The notes under the pieces were generated by a model. The model saw nothing but the letters and a program-made list of their open reading frames with translations. It did no database searches and had not been told where the DNA came from. From NCBI RefSeq assembly GCF_050632395.1, contig NZ_CP192600.1, forward strand, positions 1,488,001 through 1,552,000: DNA of 64,000 nt, written 5' to 3'. This document shows, piece after piece, positions 33,385 through 41,539 of this stretch. Origin of the DNA: JAUYQR01 sp050632395 (GTDB lineage Bacteria; Pseudomonadota; Alphaproteobacteria; Rhodobacterales; Rhodobacteraceae). Every line of letters begins with the position of its first letter. Positions within the stretch are counted from its first letter, which is position 1. Made by a program: the position numbers and the translations under genes.

Positions 33385-34727
33385 CCGATGCCGCCGTTCC
33401 CACCGCCCGCCCGCGCCGCGCCTCGCTTCTGGCCGATGACGCGCGCATGAAACGGCGCAAGGCCGCAGAAACCCGGTTCCGGCTTTATGGCCTGTCGGCC
33501 ATCGCGGTCAGCCTTGCCACACTGGCGATCATGCTCTGGACGATCTTTTCGGATGGGGTGTCGGCGTTCTACCAGGCAAAGCTGACCTTTCCGGTTACCC
33601 TGTCGTCCGACCTCCTTGACCCCAAGGGCAACGCCAACCGCGACGAAATGGCAAAGGTCACCACGGTCGGTTATGCAAAGCTTCTGACCCGCGCGTTCGA
33701 GGCGGAGCTGGCGGCCAAGGGCATCGTCACCGGTGAGTTGTCGAAAAAGGATGTGGCCGCCCTGATTTCCAAGGATGCAGCGGGTGATCTGCGGGCGATG
33801 GTGTTGGCAAACCCCGCAGCGCTTGACACCACCATCACCGCGAACCTTCTGGCCGCAGGCCGTATCGACGGCTATCTCAAGGGCCGCGTGACGATGCAAA
33901 CGGCCGAACGCGACGGTCAGATATCGCCCGAACAACTGCAATTCGCCGATCTGCTTATCGACGCCGGCATCCTGTCGTCGCAGTGGAACTGGGATTTCTT
34001 CACCAACCCCGACGCCTCTGACCAGCGCCCCGAGGCGGCTGGCCTTGGCGTGGCCATCCTCGGCTCGCTTTACCTGATGATCCTTGTTGCGGTGATGTGC
34101 GTGCCAGTCGGCGTGGCGGCCTCGATCTACCTCGAGGAATTTGCCCCGAAGAACCGCTGGACCGACCTGATCGAGGTGAACATCTCGAACCTCGCCGCAG
34201 TGCCTTCCATCGTCTACGGCATCCTTGGCCTTGCGATATTCATCAACTTCATGGGCTTTCCGCAATCGTCCACCCTTGTCGGCGCGCTGGTGATCAGCCT
34301 GATGGTGCTGCCAACGATCATCATCGCCACCCGCGCCTCGATCCGGGCGGTGCCGCCATCCATTCGCGATGCGGCACTGGGGGTCGGCGCGTCGAAGATG
34401 CAGATGGTGGTTCACCACGTTTTGCCGCTTGCCGCGCCGGGCATCCTGACCGGCACGATCCTTGGTCTTGCCACCGCGCTGGGGGAGACCGCGCCGCTTC
34501 TCCTGATCGGCATGGTCGCCTTTGTCGACAACTATCCCTCGGCCCCTGTTGAAGGCTTTCTTGACCCCGCAACCGCGCTGCCGGTGCAGGTCTACGGCTG
34601 GGCGCAGCGCGCCGACCCGGCTTTCATCGAACGCTCTTCGGGCGCGATCATCGTGCTTTTGGCATTCCTCGTCGTGATGAACGTCGCGGCAATCATCCTG
34701 CGTCGCAAATTCGAACGCCGCTGGTAA
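33381..34727 (+). CDS. pstA: Phosphate ABC transporter permease PstA (long form)
   Basis: 448 residues. The permease core lies in the C-terminal half (LYLMILVAVMCVPVGVAASIYLEEF, RDAALGVGASKMQMVVHHVLPLAAPG). The N-terminal 190 residues hold one helix (RLYGLSAIAVSLATLAIMLW) and a periplasmic insert. The long form matches the long PstC here. It starts within the pstC stop and is followed 12 bp later by pstB. Confidence 0.92.
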   Translation: MTDAAVPTARPRRASLLADDARMKRRKAAETRFRLYGLSAIAVSLATLAIMLWTIFSDGVSAFYQAKLTFPVTLSSDLLDPKGNANRDEMAKVTTVGYAKLLTRAFEAELAAKGIVTGELSKKDVAALISKDAAGDLRAMVLANPAALDTTITANLLAAGRIDGYLKGRVTMQTAERDGQISPEQLQFADLLIDAGILSSQWNWDFFTNPDASDQRPEAAGLGVAILGSLYLMILVAVMCVPVGVAASIYLEEFAPKNRWTDLIEVNISNLAAVPSIVYGILGLAIFINFMGFPQSSTLVGALVISLMVLPTIIIATRASIRAVPPSIRDAALGVGASKMQMVVHHVLPLAAPGILTGTILGLATALGETAPLLLIGMVAFVDNYPSAPVEGFLDPATALPVQVYGWAQRADPAFIERSSGAIIVLLAFLVVMNVAAIILRRKFERRW

Positions 34728-34739
34728 GGTAGGACAGAC

Positions 34740-35537
34740 ATGGACGACATGCGCATCGTGGAGCGGACAGTGAATACACATGCCTCGAAGATCAGTGCCA
34801 AGGGGGTGCAGGTCCACTATGGCGCGACGCACGCCCTGAAGGACGTTGACGTCGAGATCCTGGAAAACACGGTGACCGCCTTCATCGGCCCGTCCGGCTG
34901 CGGCAAATCCACCTTCCTGCGCTGCCTGAACCGGATGAACGACACGATCCCGTCATGCCGGGTGGACGGGGCGATCACGCTTGACGGTGAAGACATCTAC
35001 GACCCCCGCGTCGATCCCGTACGCCTGCGCGCGCGGGTGGGGATGGTGTTTCAGAAGCCTAACCCGTTCCCGAAGTCGATCTATGACAACGTGGCCTACG
35101 GGCCAAAGATTCACGGCCTGGCGCGGACGAAGGCGGAACTGGACGAGATCGTCGAAACCTCGCTGCGCAAGGCCGCGCTGTGGAACGAGGCGAAGGATCG
35201 CCTTGCCGCCCCAGGCACTGGCCTTTCGGGCGGCCAGCAACAACGCCTGTGCATCGCGCGCGCCATCGCAACCTCGCCCGAGGTGCTGTTGATGGACGAG
35301 CCTTGCTCGGCGCTCGACCCCATCGCCACAGCGCAGGTGGAAGAACTGATCGACGAGTTGCGCGCCAGTTTCTCGGTGGTGATCGTCACCCACTCCATGC
35401 AGCAGGCGGCTCGCGTCAGCCAGAAGACGGCGTTCTTCCACCTTGGCAACCTTGTCGAATACGGCGAGACGGGTGAGGTCTTCACCAACCCGAAGGACCC
35501 GCGCACCGAGGCCTACATCACCGGCCGGATCGGATAG
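34740..35537 (+). CDS. pstB: Phosphate ABC transporter ATP-binding protein PstB
   Basis: 265 residues. Walker A GPSGCGKST, signature LSGGQQQRLCIARAI, Walker B VLLMDEPCSALDPIAT and switch VTHSMQQAARVS are all diagnostic of PstB, as is GMVFQKPNPFPKSIYDNVAYG. It drives PstCA. The gene ends 8 bp before phoU. No disruption. Confidence 0.95.
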   Translation: MDDMRIVERTVNTHASKISAKGVQVHYGATHALKDVDVEILENTVTAFIGPSGCGKSTFLRCLNRMNDTIPSCRVDGAITLDGEDIYDPRVDPVRLRARVGMVFQKPNPFPKSIYDNVAYGPKIHGLARTKAELDEIVETSLRKAALWNEAKDRLAAPGTGLSGGQQQRLCIARAIATSPEVLLMDEPCSALDPIATAQVEELIDELRASFSVVIVTHSMQQAARVSQKTAFFHLGNLVEYGETGEVFTNPKDPRTEAYITGRIG

Positions 35538-35545
35538 GAGATACC

Positions 35546-36247
35546 ATGAACAGCACCCACATCCTTTCCGCCTTCGACCGCGACCTCGAGGCCGTTCAGG
35601 CCCTTGTCATGCGGATGGGCGGGCTTGTCGAAACAGCACTTCTCGAAGCCGCCGAGGCCTTGGATGCGCGCGACGAGGAGATGGCCGCGCGGGTGCGCGC
35701 CGGCGACAAGGCGATCGACGCGCTGGAGGACCAGATCAACGTCGAATGCGCGCGGCTGATCGCGCTGCGCGCGCCTGCTGCGGGCGACCTGCGCACCGTG
35801 CTGACCGTGATGAAGATTGCCGCCGCGCTGGAGCGGGCCGGGGATTACGCCAAGAACCTTGCCAAGCGGACGGTGGTGCTGAGCCAGATGCCGCAGGTGA
35901 TGGGGGCGTCCGGGTCGATCCGGAGGCTGGCGAAGGCAGTGGTCCTGATGCTGAACGATGCGCTGGACGCCTACATCCGCCGCGACGTGAAATTGGCCGA
36001 GGATGTGCGCCAGCGTGACCGTGACATCGACCAGATGTACAACTCGATCTTCCGCGAATTCCTGACGCACATGATGGAAGATCCGCGCAACATCGGGCCG
36101 TGCATGCATCTGCACTTCATTGCAAAGAATATCGAACGGGTGGGCGATCATGCCACGTCGGTCGCGGAACAGGTGATCTACCTAGTAACTGGCAGCCTGC
36201 CCGGCGAAGAGCGGCCGAAGTTCGACACCACCAGCGCGAGGGGATGA
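35546..36247 (+). CDS. phoU: Phosphate signalling protein PhoU
   Basis: 233 residues of two tandem three-helix PhoU bundles. Metal-binding motifs are ERAGDYAKNLAKR in the first and NIERVGDHATSVAEQ in the second. PhoU links Pst transporter status to the PhoR/PhoB signalling pair and prevents excess phosphate import. It is coupled to phoB, whose ATG overlaps the stop. Confidence 0.94.
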   Translation: MNSTHILSAFDRDLEAVQALVMRMGGLVETALLEAAEALDARDEEMAARVRAGDKAIDALEDQINVECARLIALRAPAAGDLRTVLTVMKIAAALERAGDYAKNLAKRTVVLSQMPQVMGASGSIRRLAKAVVLMLNDALDAYIRRDVKLAEDVRQRDRDIDQMYNSIFREFLTHMMEDPRNIGPCMHLHFIAKNIERVGDHATSVAEQVIYLVTGSLPGEERPKFDTTSARG

Positions 36248-36933
36248 CGATGGCGCAGCCGACCGTGCTTCTGGTCGAGGATGAACCCGCGCAGCGGGCC
36301 GTCCTGGCCTACAACCTTGAAGCCGAGGGCTTTGACGTGACGCAGGCCGACAATGGCGAGGACGCCATGATGCTGGTCGACGAGGCGGCGCCGGACATCA
36401 TCATCCTCGACTGGATGATGCCGAAGCTGTCGGGGATCGAGGTGTGCCGCCGCCTGAAACTCAGCCCCGTGACGCGGTCGATCCCGATCATCATGCTGTC
36501 GGCGCGGGCCGAGGAGGTGGACCGCATCCGCGGGCTGGAGACGGGGGCGGACGATTACGTGATCAAGCCCTATTCGGTGCTGGAGTTGATGGCGCGGGCG
36601 CGGGCGCAGTTGCGGCGGGTGCGGCCGTCGACGGCGGGGGTGGTGTTGGAGCACGGGGATATCCGGCTGGATACGGAGAGCCACCGGGTTTATCGGGCCG
36701 ACAAGGTGCTGAAGCTGGGGCCGACCGAGTTCAAGCTGTTGGTCACACTGATGGAGCGGCCGGGGCGGGTGTTCAGCCGGGACCAGCTGCTGGATCTGGT
36801 CTGGGGGCGGGACATCTATGTCGACACCCGGACCGTGGATGTTCATGTCGGGCGCCTGCGGAAATCTCTGATGCTGTTCGGGGGGGATGATCCGGTGCGG
36901 ACGGTGCGCGGCGCGGGGTATGCCTTGGGGTAG
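36244..36933 (+). CDS. phoB: Phosphate regulon response regulator PhoB
   Basis: 229 residues, the same length as E. coli PhoB. The receiver domain has the acidic pocket VEDE, the phosphoacceptor Asp56 in IILDWMMPK and Lys in YVIKPY. The C-terminal OmpR-type winged helix (GPTEFKLLVTLMERPGRVFS, YVDTRTVDVHVGRLRK) binds Pho boxes. It activates pst and other phosphate genes. Its usual partner kinase PhoR is not among the flanking genes and must be encoded elsewhere. A palindrome with a T5 run follows the stop. Confidence 0.94.
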   Translation: MTMAQPTVLLVEDEPAQRAVLAYNLEAEGFDVTQADNGEDAMMLVDEAAPDIIILDWMMPKLSGIEVCRRLKLSPVTRSIPIIMLSARAEEVDRIRGLETGADDYVIKPYSVLELMARARAQLRRVRPSTAGVVLEHGDIRLDTESHRVYRADKVLKLGPTEFKLLVTLMERPGRVFSRDQLLDLVWGRDIYVDTRTVDVHVGRLRKSLMLFGGDDPVRTVRGAGYALG

Positions 36934-36955
36934 TGTCCCACGGTGGGACATTTTT
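36934..36955 (+). terminator. Operon-end palindrome copy C with T-run after phoB
   Basis: TGTCCCA-CGG-TGGGACA then TTTTT, starting right after the phoB stop. It is the same palindrome as at 9250 and 21042. With the T5 this copy is a plausible intrinsic terminator (7-bp stem, 3-nt loop). The further sequence TCAATGAAAACAACGGGTT is shared in part with the other copies. Confidence 0.8.
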
Positions 36956-37060
36956 CGGAATCAATGAAAACAACGGGTTGCGAGGTCGATTCAGACCCTG
37001 TTAACGAATGCGCGCGCGGATGCTACAGTCTCGGGATGGGTTCATCGCGAGGAGGGGTGG

Positions 37061-37462
37061 ATGCGGGGAAGTGCTGAACACGACGCCATTCGGCGGGTCG
37101 TGGTGGATTACCTTGAGGGCATGTGTTGGGGTGACGAGGCCAAGCTGAGGCGGGCGTTTCATCCGGACGCGCTGCAGGTCGGACATTTTGGCGACGTCTA
37201 CGAATTCTTTCCGCTGGAAGAGTTCATCGACTGGGTCCGAAACGAAGCGACCGAGCCTGAGGGCACACCTTATGTGGCGGAGTTGCTGTCGATCGAGGTG
37301 ACAGGGACGGTTGCGATCGCCAAGCTGACCGATACCTGTTTCGGGACAGATTTCACGGATTATCTGGTGATGGTGAAGGACCGGCCGGATGCCTTGGGCC
37401 GCTGGCAGATCGTGACCAAGGCGTATCATGTTCATGCCGGGCGGGGGTTGCCGAAGATCTAG
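37061..37462 (+). CDS. NTF2-like (putative lumazine-binding / SnoaL-type) protein
   Basis: 133 residues. EHDAIRRVVVDYLEGMCWGD at the N-terminus, LRRAFHPDALQVGH and GRWQIVTKAYHVH are the standard parts of the cone-shaped NTF2-like fold, closest by eye to the putative lumazine-binding group. Members are small enzymes, binding proteins or orphan folds. No catalytic pair can be assigned. It stands alone after the pho operon and converges on the aminotransferase. Function unknown. Confidence 0.75.
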   Translation: MRGSAEHDAIRRVVVDYLEGMCWGDEAKLRRAFHPDALQVGHFGDVYEFFPLEEFIDWVRNEATEPEGTPYVAELLSIEVTGTVAIAKLTDTCFGTDFTDYLVMVKDRPDALGRWQIVTKAYHVHAGRGLPKI

Positions 37463-37511
37463 CGCCCTTCCTTTCTTCGCCCGGAATCGAGGGCGCAAGC
37501 CCGCCGGGTAT

Positions 37512-37574
37512 GCCATTGGTTGCGCCATTGGTTCGAGAAACCAATGGCATGGCCCTCCCTCCCCGCGGGAGGGC
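37512..37574. terminator. Bidirectional terminator region with GCCATTGGTT triplet
   Basis: GCCATTGGTT occurs at 37512-37521 and 37524-37533 and is inverted as AACCAATGGC at 37539-37548, making a 10-bp stem with a CGAGA loop. A second stem pairs GCCCTCCC (37552-37559) with GGGAGGGC (37567-37574). It lies between convergent genes. Confidence 0.65.
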
Positions 37575-37593
37575 GCTGCCCTCTGTGGTGCTA

Positions 37594-38910
37594 TCAGACG
37601 CGCTTCAGCACCGTTTCCAGCCGGTCAAGGAAGATCGCGACGTGGTCGGTGGTGAACACCATAGGAGGGCGGATTTTCAGGATGTGGCCGAGCGGGCCGG
37701 TGGCGCTGATGAGGACGCGGGCCTCGCGCAGGGCGTTGACGATGCGGGCGGAGCGGGCGGGATCGGGCGCGCCGGTGGCGTCGATGATCTCCTGCCCGAG
37801 GAAGAGGCCGGCGCTTCGCACCTGACCAAGACAGGGGTGGCGGTTGGCCAGCGCGGTGAGGCCGTCGTGGAAGGCACGTCCGGTGTGGAGGGCGTTGGCT
37901 TGCAAGCCTTCGTCGCGGATCACGTTCAGGACGGCCATGCCGACCGAGGCGGCCACGGCATTGCCGCCGAAGGTGTTGAAATAGCGGGACTTCGCGCCGA
38001 AATCTGCCACGATTTCAGGCTGCACCACAAGGCCGGCCATCGGGTAGCCGTTGCCCATCGGCTTGCCCAAGGACACCATGTCGGGGATCAGGCCGTGGCG
38101 TTGAAAGCCCCACATCTGGCTGCCGGTGCGGCCAAAGCCGGGTTGGACTTCATCGGCGATGAAGAGGCCACCGGCGGCACGGATCGCGGCAGCGGCGGGC
38201 GCGAGGAAACCTGCCGGGTCGGGCAGAACCGCGTCGGAGGAGAAGATCGTATCGACGATGAGGGCGCAGGGCTTGATGCCTTGCGCGGCCATTCTTTCAC
38301 ACGCGGCGGTGACGGCTGCGGCGAAGCCGGCCCCAAGGTCGCCGGGGTAGTTGGCGGTGGTTGGGGCGGGGACCGGGAACACGGTCGGGCCGGGAGCGAC
38401 GGCGGGGCCGATCGACATCGACATCTCGGCGGTGGCGAGGGTGACGCCGTGATAGGCGTTGTCGGTGACGATGATGCCGGTGCCACCAGTTTTCGCCCGC
38501 GCGATGCGCAGCGCGAGGTCGTTCGCCTCGGACCCCGTGCAGGTGAACATTGCGTGGGTCAGGGGGATGGGGAAGTGGGCCAGAAGACGCTCGGCATAAT
38601 CGAGGACGGCGTCGTGCAGGTAGCGGGTGTGGGTGGCAAGCGTGGCGGCCTGATCGGCCATCGCGGCGACGACGCGGGGGTGGCAATGCCCGACGGAGGC
38701 CACGTTGTTGTAGGTGTCGAGGTAGGCGTTGCCGTCGCGGTCGTAAAGCCAGACACCGTCGCCCCGCACGAGGTGGACGGGGGTCTCATAGAACAGGCGG
38801 TAGGCGGGGCCGAGTAGGGCGGTGCGGCGGGCGACGCGCGCCTCATCCTCGGGCGCGAGGCTGCCTTTGCCGGGGGTGTAGCCGTTGATCATGGTGGTCT
38901 GGCGGGTCAT
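37594..38910 (-). CDS. Class III PLP aminotransferase / phospho-lyase-like protein
   Basis: 438 residues from the ATG overlapping the kinase stop (ATGA). PLP-site features: FTCTGSEANDLALRIAR, Asp in FIADEVQPGFGRTG and the lysine in VSLGKPMGNGYP. FNTFGGNAVAASVGMAVL is typical of the alanine-glyoxylate/AGXT2-like branch, which contains ethanolamine-phosphate and phosphohydroxylysine phospho-lyases. The directly coupled upstream kinase has the fold of hydroxylysine kinase, which supports a kinase plus phospho-lyase pair. A plain omega-aminotransferase is the alternative. Confidence 0.85.
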   Translation of the reverse strand: MTRQTTMINGYTPGKGSLAPEDEARVARRTALLGPAYRLFYETPVHLVRGDGVWLYDRDGNAYLDTYNNVASVGHCHPRVVAAMADQAATLATHTRYLHDAVLDYAERLLAHFPIPLTHAMFTCTGSEANDLALRIARAKTGGTGIIVTDNAYHGVTLATAEMSMSIGPAVAPGPTVFPVPAPTTANYPGDLGAGFAAAVTAACERMAAQGIKPCALIVDTIFSSDAVLPDPAGFLAPAAAAIRAAGGLFIADEVQPGFGRTGSQMWGFQRHGLIPDMVSLGKPMGNGYPMAGLVVQPEIVADFGAKSRYFNTFGGNAVAASVGMAVLNVIRDEGLQANALHTGRAFHDGLTALANRHPCLGQVRSAGLFLGQEIIDATGAPDPARSARIVNALREARVLISATGPLGHILKIRPPMVFTTDHVAIFLDRLETVLKRV

Positions 38911-39944
38911 GCGGGGGATCTTTCGGAAGCGGCGAGGAAGCGGGCGGTGGCGGTTTCGCGGCCAATGCTGCGGAAGGCTTGAAGGCCGGCGAGGGCGGAG
39001 GGCTGGTTGCGCAGGATGTAGGTCGCGTTGTCGGGATAGCGGGCGGCGCGCCATGAGGTGATGGCGAGAGTTGTCACCATGCGGGCGGTGATGAGGTCGA
39101 AGAGGAGGGTGAGTTCTGGTGCTGTGAGGGGGAGGATCGCGGTGTAGCCTTGCAGCAGGTCGGCAAGGCTGTCGAGCGGTGCCTCGGCGTCGATCTGGTA
39201 GGAGGCGGCGGTGGCCACGTCGCAGATCCGGGGGGTGCGGACCATGTCGCCGAAATCGAGGATGCCGGTGATGCGGGTCGGATCGGCGGCGTCGGTCAGG
39301 AGGTTGTGCGGGTTGAAGTCGGCGTGGACGACTTGGGTCGGCAGGGTGGCGAGTTGCGGGGCGATGTCGCTGGTGAAGCGGGCGACGAAGGCGGTGGCCT
39401 CGGCGCGCAAGGCGGGGTCGGTGATCGCGGGCAGGAGCGGGGCGAGGCGGGGGGTCTGCTTGATGTCCCACAGCAGGATGTGGTCGGCGGCGGGGTGGAT
39501 GAAACCTGTCAGCGCGGCGGTGAGGCGGGCAAGCGCGCGGCCCACGGCGCGGCGTTGGGCGGGAGATTTCGGGGCGGCGTGGAGCGGCGTGCCGTCAAGC
39601 CAGGTAAGGACGCGGAGGGCGCCGTGCGGGGTTTGGGTGATGGCCTGGCCATTGCTGCCGGTGATGATGCGGGGGACGGGAAGGCCGGGGTCGGTTGCCG
39701 CGACGTGCTGAAGTGCCGCGGTCTGAAACGCGGTCATCTCGGCGGGTTCGCCGGGGTTGGTCAGTTTGACGGTGTAGCTTTGGGCGGCGGTCGTGAGGCG
39801 GTGATTGAGGTCGCGTTCCGAGGTGAGGCGGGTGAGCGTTCCGGTCAGGCCGTAGTGGCGCTGGAGGAGGGAGAGAAGCTCGGCCTCGGGCAGGGCTGGT
39901 GGGGGCAGGGTCAGGAGGCTGTCGGGCGATGCGGGGCCGGTCAT
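38907..39944 (-). CDS. APH-fold kinase, hydroxylysine/choline-kinase-like
   Basis: 345 residues. The aminoglycoside phosphotransferase fold is shown by the Brenner loop VVHADFNPHNLL (His-x-Asp, Asn) and the metal-binding ILDFGDM. TSERDLNHRL at the nucleotide lobe is typical of hydroxylysine kinase relatives. It phosphorylates a small hydroxyl compound with ATP. It is the first gene of a two-gene operon with a class III phospho-lyase-like enzyme. An antibiotic resistance role is unlikely in this context. Confidence 0.82.
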   Translation of the reverse strand: MTGPASPDSLLTLPPPALPEAELLSLLQRHYGLTGTLTRLTSERDLNHRLTTAAQSYTVKLTNPGEPAEMTAFQTAALQHVAATDPGLPVPRIITGSNGQAITQTPHGALRVLTWLDGTPLHAAPKSPAQRRAVGRALARLTAALTGFIHPAADHILLWDIKQTPRLAPLLPAITDPALRAEATAFVARFTSDIAPQLATLPTQVVHADFNPHNLLTDAADPTRITGILDFGDMVRTPRICDVATAASYQIDAEAPLDSLADLLQGYTAILPLTAPELTLLFDLITARMVTTLAITSWRAARYPDNATYILRNQPSALAGLQAFRSIGRETATARFLAASERSPA

Positions 39945-40047
39945 GGCGCCAAGGATAGCGGCTTTGGCAGGCGGGGCTAGGGGGAAATGGCGGGCGTGGA
40001 CTTCGCGCTGGCGGGGTGGTTCGATGGGCGCGGAAGGCAGGTGACTG

Positions 40048-41529
40048 ATGCGGGCGTTGGTGGCGGTTCTGGCGGTGGCGGCGATCCTTCTGGCGGTGTG
40101 GCGGCTGGAAGGGGCGGCGGCGGGCGTGCGCGTCGAGGCGGTGACCTTCGGGACGGTGCCGGGGCGGGTTTATCGGCCGGAAGTGCCGATTGGCCCGGTA
40201 TTGGTGATCTCGCACGGGTTTGCGGGCAGCCAGCAGATCATGCAGTCGTTTGCGCTGACGGCGGCGCGGGCGGGGTATGTGGCGGTGACCTATGACAGCG
40301 CGGGGCATGGGCGGAACCCGGAGCCGCTCAGCGGGTCGGTGGTGGAAGTGGCGGGGGCGACGGCGACGCTGGTGCGGGAACTGGCGGGGGTGGCCGAGGC
40401 GGCGCGGGCGTTGGGGGACGGGCGGGTGGCGGTATTGGGCCATTCGATGGCGACGGACATTGTCGTGCGGTTTGCCAAGGCCACGCCGTGGGTCGACGCG
40501 GTGGTGGCGGTGTCGATGTTCTCGCCCGAGGTGACGGCGGATGCGCCGAAGAACCTGTTGGTGGTGACGGGGGCTTGGGAGGGGATGCTGTCGGCGGAAG
40601 CCTTGCGGGTGGTACGGCTGATGGCACCGGAGGGGGTGGCGGGCGAGACTTATGGTGCGCCGGGGAACTGGCGGCGCGCGGCGGTGGCGCCGCATGTGGA
40701 GCATGCGAGCGTGCTGTTTTCCACCGTGACGATGGCCGAGATGGTGGGCTGGCTGGACCGGGTTTACGCTGTGGAGCGGGTGCGGCCGCCGGTGGCGGAC
40801 CGGGGCGGGTGGATCATGCTGCTGCTGGCTGGCGCGGTGGCGTTGGGATGGCCGTTGGCGCGACTGCTGCCAAGGCTGGCGGAGCATCCGGTGGGGGCGG
40901 GGTTGCGCGGGCGGCGGCTGTGGCTGGTGGCCTTGGGGCCGATGCTGGCGGTGCCGGTGGTGCTGCGCTTTGTGCCGACGGCGTTTTTGCCGGTGTTGGT
41001 GGCGGATTATCTGGCGGTGCATTTTCTGGCCTACGGGGTGGCAACGGGGCTTGCCTTGTGGGCGGTGCGCGCGCCGCTGCCGGAGGTGACGGGGCGGGGG
41101 CTTTTGGTGGGCGCGGCGGCGGCGGGGTTTGTGGCGGTGGCGCTGTTCTGGCCGGTGGACCGGTATCTTACCAACTTCTGGCCGGGACCGGGGCGCGGCG
41201 TCATCATCGCGGCGCTGACGGTAGGGACATTTGCCTATTTCTGGACACTGGATTGGGCGGGGCGTGGGGCAGGCGCGGCGCGCTGGGCCTACCTGCTGTT
41301 GAAGCTGTGCTTTCTGGTATCGCTGGCGATTGCGGTCGCGCTGGATATCGAGCGGCTGTTCTTCTTGCTGATCATCCTGCCGATCGTGGTGGTGTTCTTC
41401 GTTATTTTCGGGCTGCTGGGCAAGTGGATCGCCGCGCGCACGCGGCACCCGCTGCCGGGCGCCGTGATGGCGGGGTTCGCCTTTGGCTGGGCCTTGGGGG
41501 TGACGTTTCCGATGCTGAGTGCGGGGTAA
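40048..41529 (+). CDS. Alpha/beta-hydrolase fused to a polytopic membrane domain
   Basis: 493 residues. The first helix (LVAVLAVAAILLAVWRL) anchors the protein. Residues 30-250 are an alpha/beta-hydrolase with oxyanion HGFAGSQQ, nucleophile GHSMATDIVVR and catalytic His candidate PHVEHASVLF. From about residue 255 seven or so membrane helices follow (GWIMLLLAGAVALGWPLARL to FGWALGVTF). The hydrolase would face the periplasm if the first helix is N-in. The substrate is unknown; a membrane lipid or envelope ester is a reasonable guess. Unusual fusion. Confidence 0.75.
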   Translation: MRALVAVLAVAAILLAVWRLEGAAAGVRVEAVTFGTVPGRVYRPEVPIGPVLVISHGFAGSQQIMQSFALTAARAGYVAVTYDSAGHGRNPEPLSGSVVEVAGATATLVRELAGVAEAARALGDGRVAVLGHSMATDIVVRFAKATPWVDAVVAVSMFSPEVTADAPKNLLVVTGAWEGMLSAEALRVVRLMAPEGVAGETYGAPGNWRRAAVAPHVEHASVLFSTVTMAEMVGWLDRVYAVERVRPPVADRGGWIMLLLAGAVALGWPLARLLPRLAEHPVGAGLRGRRLWLVALGPMLAVPVVLRFVPTAFLPVLVADYLAVHFLAYGVATGLALWAVRAPLPEVTGRGLLVGAAAAGFVAVALFWPVDRYLTNFWPGPGRGVIIAALTVGTFAYFWTLDWAGRGAGAARWAYLLLKLCFLVSLAIAVALDIERLFFLLIILPIVVVFFVIFGLLGKWIAARTRHPLPGAVMAGFAFGWALGVTFPMLSAG

Positions 41530-41539
41530 GGGGGGCGGA

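Noticed and set aside
38907..39944. Aminoglycoside resistance gene
   Set aside because: The fold is shared, but coupling to a PLP phospho-lyase-like gene and the hydroxylysine-kinase-like N-terminus argue for a metabolic kinase.
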